64,000 bases of DNA from Xanthomonas arboricola pv. populi (GCF_002939945.1 NZ_MDEB01000008.1:1-64000); one strand, 5' to 3'; numbered from the stretch's first letter, positions 18,159 through 27,651 are shown. Numbers and translations: made by a program. Notes: generated from the letters alone by a model not told the origin.

Positions 18159-18494
18159 TCACACCAGTTCCTCACCCAGCTGCGACAGCAGCGGTTGCAG
18201 ATCCTCGCGCGTCTGCGGGCGCACTGCGCGCGCAACTTCCACACCGTCGCGCAGCAGGATGATGGTCGGCCACAACTTGACACGAAAAGAGCGGCCCAAG
18301 GGCCGCCCTTTTCCATCTTCGACCTTGCGGTAGTCGAGCGCCGCAACGCCACCCAGCAATTTCTGCAACAGCGGCTGGGCGGCGATGCAGTGGCCGCACC
18401 AGTCGGTACCGAACTCCAGCACCTGCAGACCGGCCTGTGCATCCACATCGCTACGTTCGGGCGCCTGGGTGGCGTAGTCGCGAACAAACCCCAT
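18159..18494 (-). CDS. Thioredoxin-family protein
   Basis: This 111-residue single thioredoxin domain has the active site WCGHC (Cys33, Cys36) after FGTD and the cis-proline region LWPTIILLRDG. No signal peptide is seen, so it should be cytoplasmic. Its active site CGHC resembles protein disulfide isomerases rather than classical CGPC thioredoxin, which suggests a less reducing potential. It may share a transcript with the host-attachment gene 21 bases upstream. Confidence 0.88.
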   Translation of the reverse strand: MGFVRDYATQAPERSDVDAQAGLQVLEFGTDWCGHCIAAQPLLQKLLGGVAALDYRKVEDGKGRPLGRSFRVKLWPTIILLRDGVEVARAVRPQTREDLQPLLSQLGEELV

Positions 18495-18515
18495 CGTCTG
18501 ACCGCTCCGTTGTGC

Positions 18516-18914
18516 TTACGACAATGCGCGCTGGATCTCTTCCAGCGGCAGGTTGGTCAGATCCTTGGCCAGATCGCCGACCAGGCGTTGTTGCGTTTCC
18601 TTGTGCAGCAACGGGCGAACGCGGCCCAGCGTGGTCGGGTCGGCCACCAGCACCAGATGCGTGTACTCGTGCTTCAGCGCACCATCGTTCAATGCATGCG
18701 ACAGCTGCTTGGCAAAGGTCATTTCGTCCATGTCCGCCTCGCTGAGATCCTGCGGCGCCTTGCCGGCCGGGCCATCGTCGTCGACGTTCTGCACGTCGGT
18801 GCGCGCGTGCTGGCGCAGCACCACCTTGGCTTCGTTACCGGTGTTGGTGAACCAGCGCGCTTCACCGCCATCGGCCACCACCACCAACGCACCCTGAGGA
18901 ATTTGCAGACTCAT
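18516..18914 (-). CDS. Host attachment family protein
   Basis: This 132-residue protein matches the 'host attachment' family (first linked to plant or host surface attachment in Agrobacterium-type bacteria; fold related to archaeal RF1 domains). Typical features are VVVADGGEARWFTN at residues 11-24, THLVLVADPTTLGRVRPLL and the VGDLAKDLTNLP ending. AGGAGA precedes the ATG. No signal peptide is visible, so a surface role is uncertain. The thioredoxin gene follows on the same strand. Confidence 0.85.
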   Translation of the reverse strand: MSLQIPQGALVVVADGGEARWFTNTGNEAKVVLRQHARTDVQNVDDDGPAGKAPQDLSEADMDEMTFAKQLSHALNDGALKHEYTHLVLVADPTTLGRVRPLLHKETQQRLVGDLAKDLTNLPLEEIQRALS

Positions 18915-19016
18915 TCGATTCTCCTGATCAACAGCGGCGTTGCATGTGCAACGCCAGTCGGCCTCAACCTAGGTCAGAGGATGTAAGCGCCGCGCCTAGC
19001 CGGTGTCAGCGTGGCG

Positions 19017-20153
19017 TTAGCGTGGTGCAGCCAGCGGCGGCGGCGGCAGGCCCAGGTGCTTGCTGAAGAAACGCGCGGCCACCCGCAGCGCCTGCTGGCT
19101 CTCCGGCAGTGCGCTGGTGAGGTGGAAGGCGTGCCCCAGCCCATCCCACACATGCAGATCCGATTCACGGCCCAGATCCACCAGGCGCGCATGCGTGTAC
19201 GCGGCATTGCTCAGCTCGGCCGCGCGCGTGGCGGTCAGAAACAGCGTCGGCGGGAACTGCCGCAGCACCGCATCGGAAAATACCGGCGACACCAGCGGAT
19301 CGTGGAAGTCCACGTTGTCGCCGTAGTACAGGTCTTCCCAGATCGGCAACGCACCGGCCTTGTCCGGCAACAAGGCATCGTTGACTGCCGCCACCACGAT
19401 GCGCGAATCGCCGCGGTAGCGCGCATCGCCTGCGGCGCAGAACAGCCCGGCCGCCGCCGGCATCGGCAACGTCTCCTTGGCGAACCACGCCAGCGATTCA
19501 CCGGTGAGCACGCCGCCGGCCGAACAGCCGAACAGGCCGATGCGCTCTGGCGCATAGGTCTTGAGCGCGGCGCGATACACCGCCGCCACGTCCTCGCTGG
19601 CAGCCGGGAAATGGTGCTCGGGCCCCATCCGGTAATCCACCGCGACCACGGTCATGCCGGTCATCGCCGCCAGCGGAATGGCTTCCATCAACCCGAACGA
19701 GGCCGCGCTGCCCATCACGAAGCTACCGCCATGCAGTTCGATCAACAGGCGCCTGGCCTGCTCGGGCGTGCGCGTGCGCGGCTCCACCCGCAGCACCGGC
19801 ACGCCGTTCCAGGTCTCGGGCGTGATCTCCACCGCGTAGCGCGTGCGCAGCTGCGCAATCACGCCTTCGGCCCAACGCTCGGTGTCGGCGCGGATGCTTG
19901 GCAATTGCTTGAGCAAGGTGGCGTTGTCGGCCTTGTCCAGCGGATCGACGCGGGCCACCCCGGCAGCCACATGCGCACGCGCAGCCGGGCTCAGATACTC
20001 CGACACCGGCAGGTCGAATGCGGGCACATGACGGATGCCATCGGGGGCGGATGCGGTGGCCGGTGTTGCCGGCTCGGCGGCGGTTGCGTGCATGCTGCAC
20101 GCGGTGCAGGCCAACGTGAGCGCTAGCGTTTTGTTCAACCAATGACGTGTCAT
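19017..20153 (-). CDS. Secreted alpha/beta hydrolase of the HSL type
   Basis: 378 residues with a signal peptide (about 1-26). The oxyanion motif HGG is at 141-143, the nucleophile in GCSAGG is Ser211, and the probable catalytic histidine is His341 in WDGLGHAFH, as in hormone-sensitive-lipase-type esterases. The usual acid after the TxxRD strand is not Asp here: the sequence reads TATRAAELS, with Ala at 311 and Glu at 313. So Glu313 may serve as the acid, or activity is altered. The start ATG is backed by GGGAGGG. Substrate is probably a short-chain ester; not determined. Confidence 0.85.
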   Translation of the reverse strand: MTRHWLNKTLALTLACTACSMHATAAEPATPATASAPDGIRHVPAFDLPVSEYLSPAARAHVAAGVARVDPLDKADNATLLKQLPSIRADTERWAEGVIAQLRTRYAVEITPETWNGVPVLRVEPRTRTPEQARRLLIELHGGSFVMGSAASFGLMEAIPLAAMTGMTVVAVDYRMGPEHHFPAASEDVAAVYRAALKTYAPERIGLFGCSAGGVLTGESLAWFAKETLPMPAAAGLFCAAGDARYRGDSRIVVAAVNDALLPDKAGALPIWEDLYYGDNVDFHDPLVSPVFSDAVLRQFPPTLFLTATRAAELSNAAYTHARLVDLGRESDLHVWDGLGHAFHLTSALPESQQALRVAARFFSKHLGLPPPPLAAPR

Positions 20154-20459
20154 GCAGTGCCCTCCCAGGCAAGTCGAACCGGCGAGGATAGCGCCAGCGG
20201 ACGGCGCAGATGATGTGCAGGAAGTCGTGCAGACACGCGCGTTGCATGTAACGACGCGATGTAACGCAAATGCTGCAACTACGCACACCGCAGCGTGCAA
20301 TCAGGCCATCGCATCAAGCGTACGCAAGCGGTCGGCATCGCAGGCAGCGCATGTGTCGCTGTGCATCCGCGCGAACATCGCGGTCCCGCAAGCATCAGCA
20401 CCGACACGGGGCGGTGCATCGCCGCCGGCACCTAGTCCAGCAGCATTGATGCATCGCAC
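20154..20459. other. Intergenic region
   Basis: 306 bases between the hydrolase start and the NUDIX stop. No gene, hairpin or repeat stands out; it should hold the hydrolase promoter. Confidence 0.4.
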
Positions 20460-20909
20460 TCAGGCGGCAGGTGACGACGCCGCAGTTGGCAGGTGCTGCA
20501 ACGCCTGCAACGTAGAGGTGGTCAGCGGCGACGGCAGCGCGTCCAGCGCGAACCAGCCGATGTCGGCAATCGCTTCGGGCTCGCGCCGCACGGCGTGCTC
20601 GCTGCCCTGGATCGCGGCCAGATACACCGGCGCGACCCAATGCTGCGGCGGCGTCAGGTCCGGCTCGAAGTAGCTGACGATGCACAGCACAGCCTGCAGT
20701 TGCACGTGCAGGCCGGTTTCTTCCAGCACTTCGCGCACCACCGCGTGTTCCACCGTTTCCATCCAGTCCACCTTGCCGCCGGGCAGGCCCCAATGACCTT
20801 GCTCGGGCGCACGCCCGCGCTGCACCAGCAGCAGGCGGCCATCGGCGCGGCGAATGAACGCGCCGCATCCAACGCGTGGACGAAGGTCGGTATCGATTGC
20901 GCTGGACAT
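20460..20909 (-). CDS. NUDIX hydrolase
   Basis: 149 residues with a perfect Nudix box (Gx5Ex7REUxEExGU) at residues 45-67, starting GKVDWMETVEHAVVREV. The N-terminal strand VGCGAFIRRADGRLLLVQR and the segment GHWGLPGG are typical of the MutT/ADP-ribose pyrophosphatase group. These enzymes cleave nucleoside diphosphate derivatives using Mg2+. Substrate cannot be told from sequence. The chosen start is MSSAIDTDLR; a second Met two codons upstream is possible, and the longer open frame upstream is not protein-like. Confidence 0.9.
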   Translation of the reverse strand: MSSAIDTDLRPRVGCGAFIRRADGRLLLVQRGRAPEQGHWGLPGGKVDWMETVEHAVVREVLEETGLHVQLQAVLCIVSYFEPDLTPPQHWVAPVYLAAIQGSEHAVRREPEAIADIGWFALDALPSPLTTSTLQALQHLPTAASSPAA

Positions 20910-21311
20910 GGGCATCCCGAAGGTGTGGCGCCGTAGTGTCCCAGATGTGCGGCAGATAGGCGCCATCCCGGTGATCGGCAACGGGCTGACCGAATGGAGC
21001 ATGGACGACGATCCGCGTTGCATCTGCGCCTTGTACGCCGGTAGCGACGGCCGACGATGCCGGCGCCGCTGCTCGATGCCGCTTGATCGATGCAGTGCAT
21101 CGCCTGCGGGTTGTCGCGTAATGCGCAGGGCGATCGCGATCACGCTGCACTGCGTGCGTCACAAACCCATCGCATCCGGACATCCACGCACCGCATGCCG
21201 GGAAGCAACGTTTGGCCATGCGCCTGCGCGTCCGATAACGCTGCCTTAGCGCCCTGTTGGCGAGGATGCGTGCAGTCCGCGCCGCCACGGCGCGCCGTCT
21301 TGGAGGTGGGG
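20910..21311. other. Divergent intergenic region
   Basis: About 400 bases between divergent NUDIX and NAD-binding genes. No gene or clear regulatory palindrome was recognised; promoters for both directions are expected here. Confidence 0.4.
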
Positions 21312-21968
21312 ATGTCTCGTATCGTGTTGATCGGCGGCCATGGCAAGGTCGCACGCCTGCTCACGCCCTTGCTGGTGCGTGGCGGGCATTCGGTAACCGC
21401 GCTGTTTCGCAATCCTGCGCACGCAGACGATGTGATTGCCGACGGCGCCACCCCGCAGCTGTTCGATATCGAACATGCCGACACCGCCGCGATCGCCGCG
21501 CAACTGGCCGGCCACGATGCGGTGGTGTGGTCGGCCGGCGCCGGGGGCGGCGATGCGGCGCGCACCTACGCGGTGGACCGCGATGCGGCGATCCGCTCGA
21601 TGCATGCCGCCGAGCAGGCACGCGTGCGCCGCTACGTGATGGTGTCCTATCTCGGTGCCGGGCTGGAACACGGCATCGGCCCGGACGATGCATTCTTCGC
21701 CTACGCGCAGGCCAAGGCCGCGGCCGATGCGCACCTGCGCAACACCACGCTGGACTGGACCGTGCTGGGGCCGGGGCGCCTCACGCAAGAGCCGCCAACC
21801 GGCCGCATCACCCGCGACCCGGGCAGCGATGCCGACGGCGGCGTGTCGCGTGCCAACGTGGCACAGGTCATTGCAGCGGCATTGGCCACGCCGGCCACCA
21901 TCGGCAAGACGGTGGGTTTCATCGACGGGCAGATGCCGATCCAGCAGGCCGTGTCGTCGCTGGAATGA
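21312..21968 (+). CDS. NAD(P)-binding protein (atypical SDR)
   Basis: 218 residues starting MSRIVLIGGHGKVARLL, a Rossmann GxxGxxA-type nucleotide-binding loop, followed by features of the NAD(P)H-binding atypical SDR group (VVWSAGAGGG, RYVMVSYLGA, TVLGPGRLT). GGAGGTGGGG ends directly before the ATG. Likely an NAD(P)-linked oxidoreductase or redox sensor. The canonical YxxxK pair is not clearly present (FAYAQAKAAAD gives Y-x-x-x-K), so activity is plausible but unproven. Confidence 0.82.
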   Translation: MSRIVLIGGHGKVARLLTPLLVRGGHSVTALFRNPAHADDVIADGATPQLFDIEHADTAAIAAQLAGHDAVVWSAGAGGGDAARTYAVDRDAAIRSMHAAEQARVRRYVMVSYLGAGLEHGIGPDDAFFAYAQAKAAADAHLRNTTLDWTVLGPGRLTQEPPTGRITRDPGSDADGGVSRANVAQVIAAALATPATIGKTVGFIDGQMPIQQAVSSLE

Positions 21969-22078
21969 ACGCCAGGCCTATCGCAATGCGTGCGCGGAGC
22001 GCACAGTGGGCCGGTCTAACAAATTCCTAAAGGCAGCCTCGGCATAGTCGGGGACGCAGCCCATTGTGGAGGTCGCTC

Positions 22079-23149
22079 ATGTCTGCATTTGTCACGCCAC
22101 GCCGTGCCGGCATCCTGCCGCCGTACCTGCTGGACCATGTGGCCCAGGCGGCCCCCGAGCGTGCGCGTCAGTGCGCGCGGTCGTCGCGGCAGATCACCGC
22201 GCAGCTGCGGCAGCAGCGCGCGCTCGGCCTGCTCGCACGCGCCCGGACGCTGGCCGCCGATGCTGCAGGCACATCCACCGCGCAGGCGGTGCAGCGGCAG
22301 ATCTACGACGCGCAGCAAGGCACCGCGCTGCCCGGCACCCTGGTCCGCGCCGAGGGCGCCGCCGCCACCGACGATGTGGCAGTGACCGAGGCCTACGATT
22401 ATCTCGGCGCCACGCACGACTTCTTCCAGACGGTGTACGCGCGCAATTCCATCGACGGCGACGGCATGCCGTTGCTCGGCACCGTGCACTACGAGCGCGG
22501 CTACGACAACGCCTTCTGGAACGGCGAGCAGATGGTGTTCGGCGATGGCGATGGCGAGGTCTTCAACCGCTTCACCATCGCCATCGACGTGGTGGGCCAC
22601 GAGCTGACCCACGGCGTGACCGAGCGCACCGCCAACCTGATCTACCAGGGCCAGTCCGGTGCCCTGAACGAGTCGATGTCGGATGTGTTCGGCGTGTTGA
22701 TCAAGCAGTACACGTTGCGGCAGCAGGCAGGCGAAGCGGACTGGATCATCGGTGCCGGCTTGTTGATGCCCGGCATCAACGGCGTGGGCCTGCGCTCCAT
22801 GCAGGCGCCCGGCACGGCGTACGACGACCCGGCCCTGGGCAAGGATCCGCAACCGGCCAGCATGGCCGGCTATGTCGACACGCAGGAGGACGATGGCGGC
22901 GTGCATTACAACTCCGGCATTCCCAACCACGCGTTCTATCGCGCGGCCGTGGCGATCGGTGGCTACGCCTGGGAGAAGACCGGCCGCATCTGGTACCGCG
23001 CGCTCACCGGCGGCGAGCTGGCCGCCAGTGCGGACTTCGCCACCTTTGCCGCGCTCACCGTCAGCATCGCCGGTACGGACTACGGCACCGGCAGTGCCGA
23101 GGCAACCGCGGTGCAACAGGCCTGGCGCGACGTAGGCGTGCTCGCATGA
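22079..23149 (+). CDS. Protealysin-like M4 metalloprotease
   Basis: 356 residues. Zinc site HELTH at residues 174-178, third ligand Glu198 in GALNESMSDVFG, and the catalytic histidine region HYNSGIPNHAF near 283-293 are all intact. The N-terminus carries a short protealysin-type propeptide with the PPYLL motif rather than a signal peptide, so secretion would be non-classical or the enzyme may stay in the cell until release. GGAGG precedes the ATG. Its stop overlaps the start of the inhibitor gene (ATGA), which fits the known protealysin-emfourin operon design. Confidence 0.93.
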   Translation: MSAFVTPRRAGILPPYLLDHVAQAAPERARQCARSSRQITAQLRQQRALGLLARARTLAADAAGTSTAQAVQRQIYDAQQGTALPGTLVRAEGAAATDDVAVTEAYDYLGATHDFFQTVYARNSIDGDGMPLLGTVHYERGYDNAFWNGEQMVFGDGDGEVFNRFTIAIDVVGHELTHGVTERTANLIYQGQSGALNESMSDVFGVLIKQYTLRQQAGEADWIIGAGLLMPGINGVGLRSMQAPGTAYDDPALGKDPQPASMAGYVDTQEDDGGVHYNSGIPNHAFYRAAVAIGGYAWEKTGRIWYRALTGGELAASADFATFAALTVSIAGTDYGTGSAEATAVQQAWRDVGVLA

Positions 23150-23457
23150 GTGCACAGCGTCCGCCGGTGGAGGCAGGCGTGACCTTGCGGCTGGCGCGCG
23201 AAGGCGGGGTGGCCGCCTTCCCCGCCATGCGGCGCGAACGGCAGCTGGTGATGGACGACCTGGACGATGCGCAGCGCCTGCAGCTGCGCACCCTGCTGGA
23301 CCAGTGCCTGGTGCATGCCTTGCCGCGCCCGCAGGCCGGTGGTGGCGACCGCCGTTATTTCAGCATCGCCTGGGACGGTGCCAGCGAACCGCTGCGCATC
23401 CCCGAAGAACATGCGCCGGCCGCGATCGTGCGGCTGTGGAAGCAGGGCACGCTATAG
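23146..23457 (+). CDS. Emfourin-like inhibitor of protealysin-type proteases
   Basis: 103 residues. Size, position directly after and overlapping an M4 protealysin-like gene, and the sequence course (VTLRLAREGGVAAFPAMRR; RRYFSIAWDG) match the emfourin family, first described as the protealysin inhibitor in Serratia. It probably binds the neighbouring protease and prevents its action in the cytoplasm. No signal peptide. The start overlaps the protease stop by four bases, giving coupled translation and matched amounts. Confidence 0.82.
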   Translation: MSAQRPPVEAGVTLRLAREGGVAAFPAMRRERQLVMDDLDDAQRLQLRTLLDQCLVHALPRPQAGGGDRRYFSIAWDGASEPLRIPEEHAPAAIVRLWKQGTL

Positions 23458-23835
23458 CGCGGTCGCACTGCGATGCCGCCGCCCACGCCACAGCACGCGT
23501 GCCCATCGCCATCCACAAACGAAGACACCGCGCGATGCGCGGTGTCTGTCGATCGAAAGTGGTCCAACTGCGGATGCCTGCACCCTTTAAGCTGCCTAGA
23601 TGCTCTAGGGCTGCACAGCTGGTGACGCATAGTGCAGTCCCCTGCGTTAGCGCCACGTGCAGCGCATTGGTCAACTTGAAGACACGCCGCTCGTCGCCGC
23701 AGTGCAGCACGTCGTTGTCGGTGCCCGGGGTTGACGGGCGGGTTTGGCCGGCAGCGCCGCGCCGCACGCCTGCATTGCCGTCAACACCGGCTTCGCGGAT
23801 AGTCGCTGCACCGATCAGACGACTCCTGGACCTCC
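23458..23835. other. Intergenic region
   Basis: About 380 bases with no gene seen apart from the hairpin at 23524-23546. An AT-richer patch around 23585-23640 may hold the promoter of the HDOD gene. Confidence 0.4.
23524..23546. terminator. Hairpin terminator after the protease-inhibitor pair
   Basis: A perfect 10-bp stem (GACACCGCGC / GCGCGGTGTC) with a 3-base loop lies 67 bases past the emfourin stop. No T-run follows, so termination strength is uncertain. Confidence 0.5.
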
Positions 23836-25008
23836 GTGATTGTGTTGCTGCTTGCTGCCGGACTCCTTGCCGGCTTGATACTCGCCGGTGTCGTTGCCTG
23901 GCTGCTGCTGCGCCATCGTGCGCAAACGACCGGCGCACCTGCCACGTCTGCCGCCGCCGGCTCCGGTGCGCATGCCGCACCAGCGGCGCGCGTCCCGGAG
24001 CCGGCGGCTGTGCACACGCAGTCGCACCAGCAGGCACAAGCGCATACCGCCGCTGCTGCACCACACCCGTTGCCGTCCGGGCCACCACCGATGCAGCCGC
24101 TGCTGCGCCGCATGTATGCCGCGGTGATGGACACCCCGTCGCTGGCCGAAGGCCACCTGCCGACCGACCCGGCCCAGGCCGCGGTGCTGGCTGCGGTCGG
24201 CAACGCGCTCGATCACGTGGATCTGCGCCCGCAGCTGTTGCCGCGCCGCCCGCAGTTGTTGCCGCAGCTGATGCGCGCGGTCAACGACCCGGACGCCTCC
24301 GGCCGCGGCATCGCCGCGATCATCGCGCAGGATCCGGCGCTGGCCGCCAACCTGTTGCGCATCGCCAACAGCGCGCTGTACCGCCCGCAGGGCGGCCCGC
24401 TGGAAAGCCTGGAGCGGGCAGTGGCGCATATCGGCACCGAGGGCGTGCGCCAGATCGTCGCCGCCGCCGTCATGCAACCGGTGCTGAGCCTGGAGGGCGG
24501 CCTGTACGCGCGGCTGCCGGCCGCCGTGTGGGACTACGCGCTGCGTACCGCCACCGCCGCGGCTGCCTACATGCGCGAGCGCGCCGGCGACACCCTGGCC
24601 GCGCAGCTGGCCGGCCTGCTGCAGGGCCTGGGCGCAGTGGTGATCCTGCGCGTGCTGCGCGATACCTATGCCGAGCGCCCCGGCGTGCCGTACAGCCTGG
24701 AAGTGGCCGCCGCGCTGGTCGAGCGCCATACCGCCAGTGTGGCCAAGACCATTGCCGGCACCTGGGAGCTGCCCATGCTGCTGAGCACCGCGCTGGACGA
24801 ACAACGCCACGACCACGACGCCACCCTGCTGGCCTCCCCGCTTGGCTGCGCACTGCGCTACGGCAGGCTGGCCGCCGCCCTGTCCATGCTCGCCCGTCAT
24901 GGCGCCGAGCATCAGGCGCATGCCCTGGACGTGTTATCCACGCTGGAACCGGACCACGAGGCCAACGCCGCGCTCTGGCAACGCCTGGTCGCCTCCAGCG
25001 TGGACTGA
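23836..25008 (+). CDS. Membrane-anchored HDOD-domain protein
   Basis: 390 residues. One N-terminal helix (residues 1-24) is followed by a long Ala/Pro/His-rich linker to about 85 and then an HDOD domain (about 130-330) with LPQLMRAVNDPDASGRGIAAIIAQDPALAANLLRIANS-type helices. HDOD domains lack the HD metal-binding residues and serve as signalling platforms; in Xanthomonas, HDOD proteins such as GsmR take part in motility control. The start is GTG, with only a weak ribosome-binding site. Confidence 0.83.
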   Translation: MIVLLLAAGLLAGLILAGVVAWLLLRHRAQTTGAPATSAAAGSGAHAAPAARVPEPAAVHTQSHQQAQAHTAAAAPHPLPSGPPPMQPLLRRMYAAVMDTPSLAEGHLPTDPAQAAVLAAVGNALDHVDLRPQLLPRRPQLLPQLMRAVNDPDASGRGIAAIIAQDPALAANLLRIANSALYRPQGGPLESLERAVAHIGTEGVRQIVAAAVMQPVLSLEGGLYARLPAAVWDYALRTATAAAAYMRERAGDTLAAQLAGLLQGLGAVVILRVLRDTYAERPGVPYSLEVAAALVERHTASVAKTIAGTWELPMLLSTALDEQRHDHDATLLASPLGCALRYGRLAAALSMLARHGAEHQAHALDVLSTLEPDHEANAALWQRLVASSVD

Positions 25009-25459
25009 ATCCGGCAGCCCTACCGCCGTCCTCAAGCACGCGTGCACTGCAGTGGGCGATCCACCCGCCAGCGCGGCCGGCGCCGGCACGCTACAGCTTG
25101 CGCGCAGGTCGCGCCTTGCACCGATGACGGCCGAGGCCGCAGTGCCCGAAGCCGGTCGTTCTGCCGCGCCTGCACCATGCCGGCCACGCGCAACGGCAGC
25201 GCAGTCGAATCCGTCACAACTCCGCACACCGACGCGGGACATCGCGCTGACCGCTTCGTAGAAGGTGTGCTGGCTTCGCCTGCCGGTGTCTGGCCGGTCG
25301 GCTGCGTGCTCAACACTGCGCGCTGGTCTGACCCGCTTGCTGCGTCGACACCTCACGATTGCACGCACATCGCAGTGCACGCCCGCAGTGGCGTCGTGCG
25401 GCCAGGCCTGTGCCGTCGTCACCGCACACGCAGCGCATCCCATTCGACACAGGTGCACC
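25009..25459. other. Intergenic region upstream of the S10 peptidase
   Basis: About 450 bases. No gene, repeat or strong hairpin recognised. The open frames that cross it are unsupported extensions of the S10 gene or shadows. Confidence 0.4.
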
Positions 25460-27187
25460 ATGGCCCAGCGCAACGCCGGTATCGCACGACACCCACTGCT
25501 CTTGCTGTTTGGACTGCTTCTGGTTGTCCCACCCATCGCCAGCGCCCAGCAGACGCTGCCCTCGGCTGCCCGCAACGCGCCATACATCGACCGTATCGCC
25601 TATTCGTCCAGGCCCGAGGCAGGCCTGGACGCCGCCACCGCCAACGAGCGCTCCGCGCTGATGCACTACGTGTGGCGTGGCACGCGACAGACGCTGGCCT
25701 ACAGCGTGCGCACCGGTCATCTGATCGCCAAGGATGCGGCCGGCCAACCGCAGGCCAGCATGTCGTATGTGGCCTATACCGTGCCCGCGCCTGCAGGCAA
25801 ACCGCGGCCGGTGACGTTCTTCTACAACGGCGGCCCCGGTGCATCGGCGGCCCTGCTGCACCTGGCCTCGTTCGCACCCAAGCGCCTGGCCACCGCCGCC
25901 CCCAGCTTCGGCAACTGGCCCAACTACCCGATGGTCGACAATGCCGAAAGCCTGATCGCCAGCACCGACATGGTGTTCATCGATCCACCCGGCACCGGCT
26001 TGTCGCAGGCGATCCTGCCCAAGACCAACGCCAGTTTCTGGAGCAGCGATGCGGATGTGCAGGTGATGGGCGACTTCATCCAGCGCTATCTGCAGGTCAA
26101 TCGACGCGCCGGTGCGCCGCTGTACCTGTTTGGCGAATCGTATGGCACCGCCCGCTCCACCATGCTGGCGCTGGCGCTGGAATCGGCCGGCGTGCCGCTC
26201 ACCGGCATCATCCTGCAATCGTCGATCCTCAACTACTACGCCGACGCGCTGTTCTCCGGCGGAATGTATTACCCCGATTATGCAAAAGGCATGAAGTACA
26301 GCGGCGACACCATCGGCGGCTACTTTCCCAGCTACGCCGCGGTGGCCGCGTATCACAAGCAGACCGAGGTCAGCGCGAGCGACGCGTTCTACGCACTGCA
26401 GATGCGCGCCTTCGTCAGCGTGGTGCATGACGAGTTTCAGCGTTATGGACCGAGCTGGGTGCTGAGCCAGTACGGTTTCCCCAACCTGCTGGGTAAACCG
26501 GTGGCGCCCGGCGCCAAGGTGCTGGCGCGTTGGCAGCCGCTGTCCGGGCTCAGCACGCAGGCCTTGCAGGGCTATTTCGCGCCGGAGCCCTTCAACACGG
26601 CGTTGTTGGCCGATCGCACCATCGGCCACTACGACGGCCGTGTGAACCTGCCCGACAGCGATCCACGCCTGAAGAACGACAACGACCCGTCCGATATCCT
26701 GATCGAACAACCGTTGACGAACGCGGTGGCCCGTCAGTTCCCCGCGTATCTGGGTTACAGCGCGCCCAACGCGACCTATGTGTATCTCAATGAAGACATC
26801 GTCAATGCCTGGGACTTCCGCCACGCGGGCAGGCTCGCGCCCGACACGCTTCCCGACCTGCTCGGCGCACTGCGGTTGAATCCCGCACTCAAGGTGCTTG
26901 CGCTCAGCGGTTACCACGACCTCGTAACGCCGTTCTACAGCACGGAAAAACAGTTGGCGCGGCTACGCACCCTGCGCGATCTCACACCCGATATCCGCGT
27001 GCTCACCTATGCCGGCGGCCACATGATCTATCTGGACGACACCTCACGGCCGAAGATGCAGGCCGACCTCACCGCGTACTACGCCAATGCGCCGATCGCC
27101 GATGCCGTGCCGCTGGCGCTGCTGGATGCACCATGGCCTGACAACCGCGGCCTGCGTGCGGCCACGCCCGCCACCACCACGCCATGA
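25460..27187 (+). CDS. Secreted S10-family serine carboxypeptidase
   Basis: 575 residues. A signal peptide (1-29, ending ASA-QQ) precedes a serine-carboxypeptidase fold. The nucleophile is Ser227 in GESYGT, with Asp487 (GYHDLVTP) and His521 (AGGHMIYL) completing the triad. The substrate-binding motif FFYNGGPGASA is also present. S10 enzymes remove C-terminal residues at acidic pH and are uncommon in bacteria outside groups such as Xanthomonadaceae. A periplasmic or extracellular site is expected. The small EF-hand gene lies 35 bases downstream. Confidence 0.92.
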   Translation: MAQRNAGIARHPLLLLFGLLLVVPPIASAQQTLPSAARNAPYIDRIAYSSRPEAGLDAATANERSALMHYVWRGTRQTLAYSVRTGHLIAKDAAGQPQASMSYVAYTVPAPAGKPRPVTFFYNGGPGASAALLHLASFAPKRLATAAPSFGNWPNYPMVDNAESLIASTDMVFIDPPGTGLSQAILPKTNASFWSSDADVQVMGDFIQRYLQVNRRAGAPLYLFGESYGTARSTMLALALESAGVPLTGIILQSSILNYYADALFSGGMYYPDYAKGMKYSGDTIGGYFPSYAAVAAYHKQTEVSASDAFYALQMRAFVSVVHDEFQRYGPSWVLSQYGFPNLLGKPVAPGAKVLARWQPLSGLSTQALQGYFAPEPFNTALLADRTIGHYDGRVNLPDSDPRLKNDNDPSDILIEQPLTNAVARQFPAYLGYSAPNATYVYLNEDIVNAWDFRHAGRLAPDTLPDLLGALRLNPALKVLALSGYHDLVTPFYSTEKQLARLRTLRDLTPDIRVLTYAGGHMIYLDDTSRPKMQADLTAYYANAPIADAVPLALLDAPWPDNRGLRAATPATTTP

Positions 27188-27222
27188 CCACGCCGCGCCC
27201 GCCCCTTGCGAGGAGGTATCCC

Positions 27223-27630
27223 ATGCACCGTTCCACATTCCTCCAAGCATTACGTTACTGCACGCCGCTGTTCGCCTTGCTGGCTAGCGCTGTCGGTGCG
27301 CAATCGCTTCCCATGCAGAGCGTTTCGGCCGTCGGTCACAGCAACGGTGGCGGCGTCGACGGCCCATTCCGTCCGAAGTCCCAGCCCACCAGCGCCCCGC
27401 CCACCGCAGACAGCGTCGGCGACACGCTGGAGGCGCAGGCCCAGCAACGCATCGCCAGCAGCCTCGGCGCCAACGGCGCGCTGGCACAGCACAAGGCCAT
27501 CACCAAGCAGGAGGCACAGGCGAACGGCCTGGGATTCGTTGCCACGCACTTCGAGCAGATCGATCTCACCCACAGCGGCCGGGTCACGTTGGACGACGTC
27601 AAGGCCTATGTGCAGCAGCGCCAGCGCTGA
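27223..27630 (+). CDS. Secreted small EF-hand protein
   Basis: 135 residues with an N-terminal signal peptide (about 1-25). A single canonical 12-residue EF-hand loop, DLTHSGRVTLDD, lies at residues 114-125 near the C-terminus, with Asp, Thr, Ser and a final Asp at the calcium-coordinating places. AGGAGG six bases before the ATG decides the start; an ATG at 27184 is less likely. A single EF-hand often dimerises to bind calcium. It may be cotranscribed with the S10 peptidase gene. Function unknown. Confidence 0.8.
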   Translation: MHRSTFLQALRYCTPLFALLASAVGAQSLPMQSVSAVGHSNGGGVDGPFRPKSQPTSAPPTADSVGDTLEAQAQQRIASSLGANGALAQHKAITKQEAQANGLGFVATHFEQIDLTHSGRVTLDDVKAYVQQRQR

Positions 27631-27651
27631 ACCCGGCGGACGGCTGCGTTG

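Noticed and set aside
18172..18745. Overlapping plus-strand frames across the thioredoxin and host-attachment genes
   Set aside because: Both minus-strand genes have family motifs and ribosome-binding sites; the plus-strand frames have neither.
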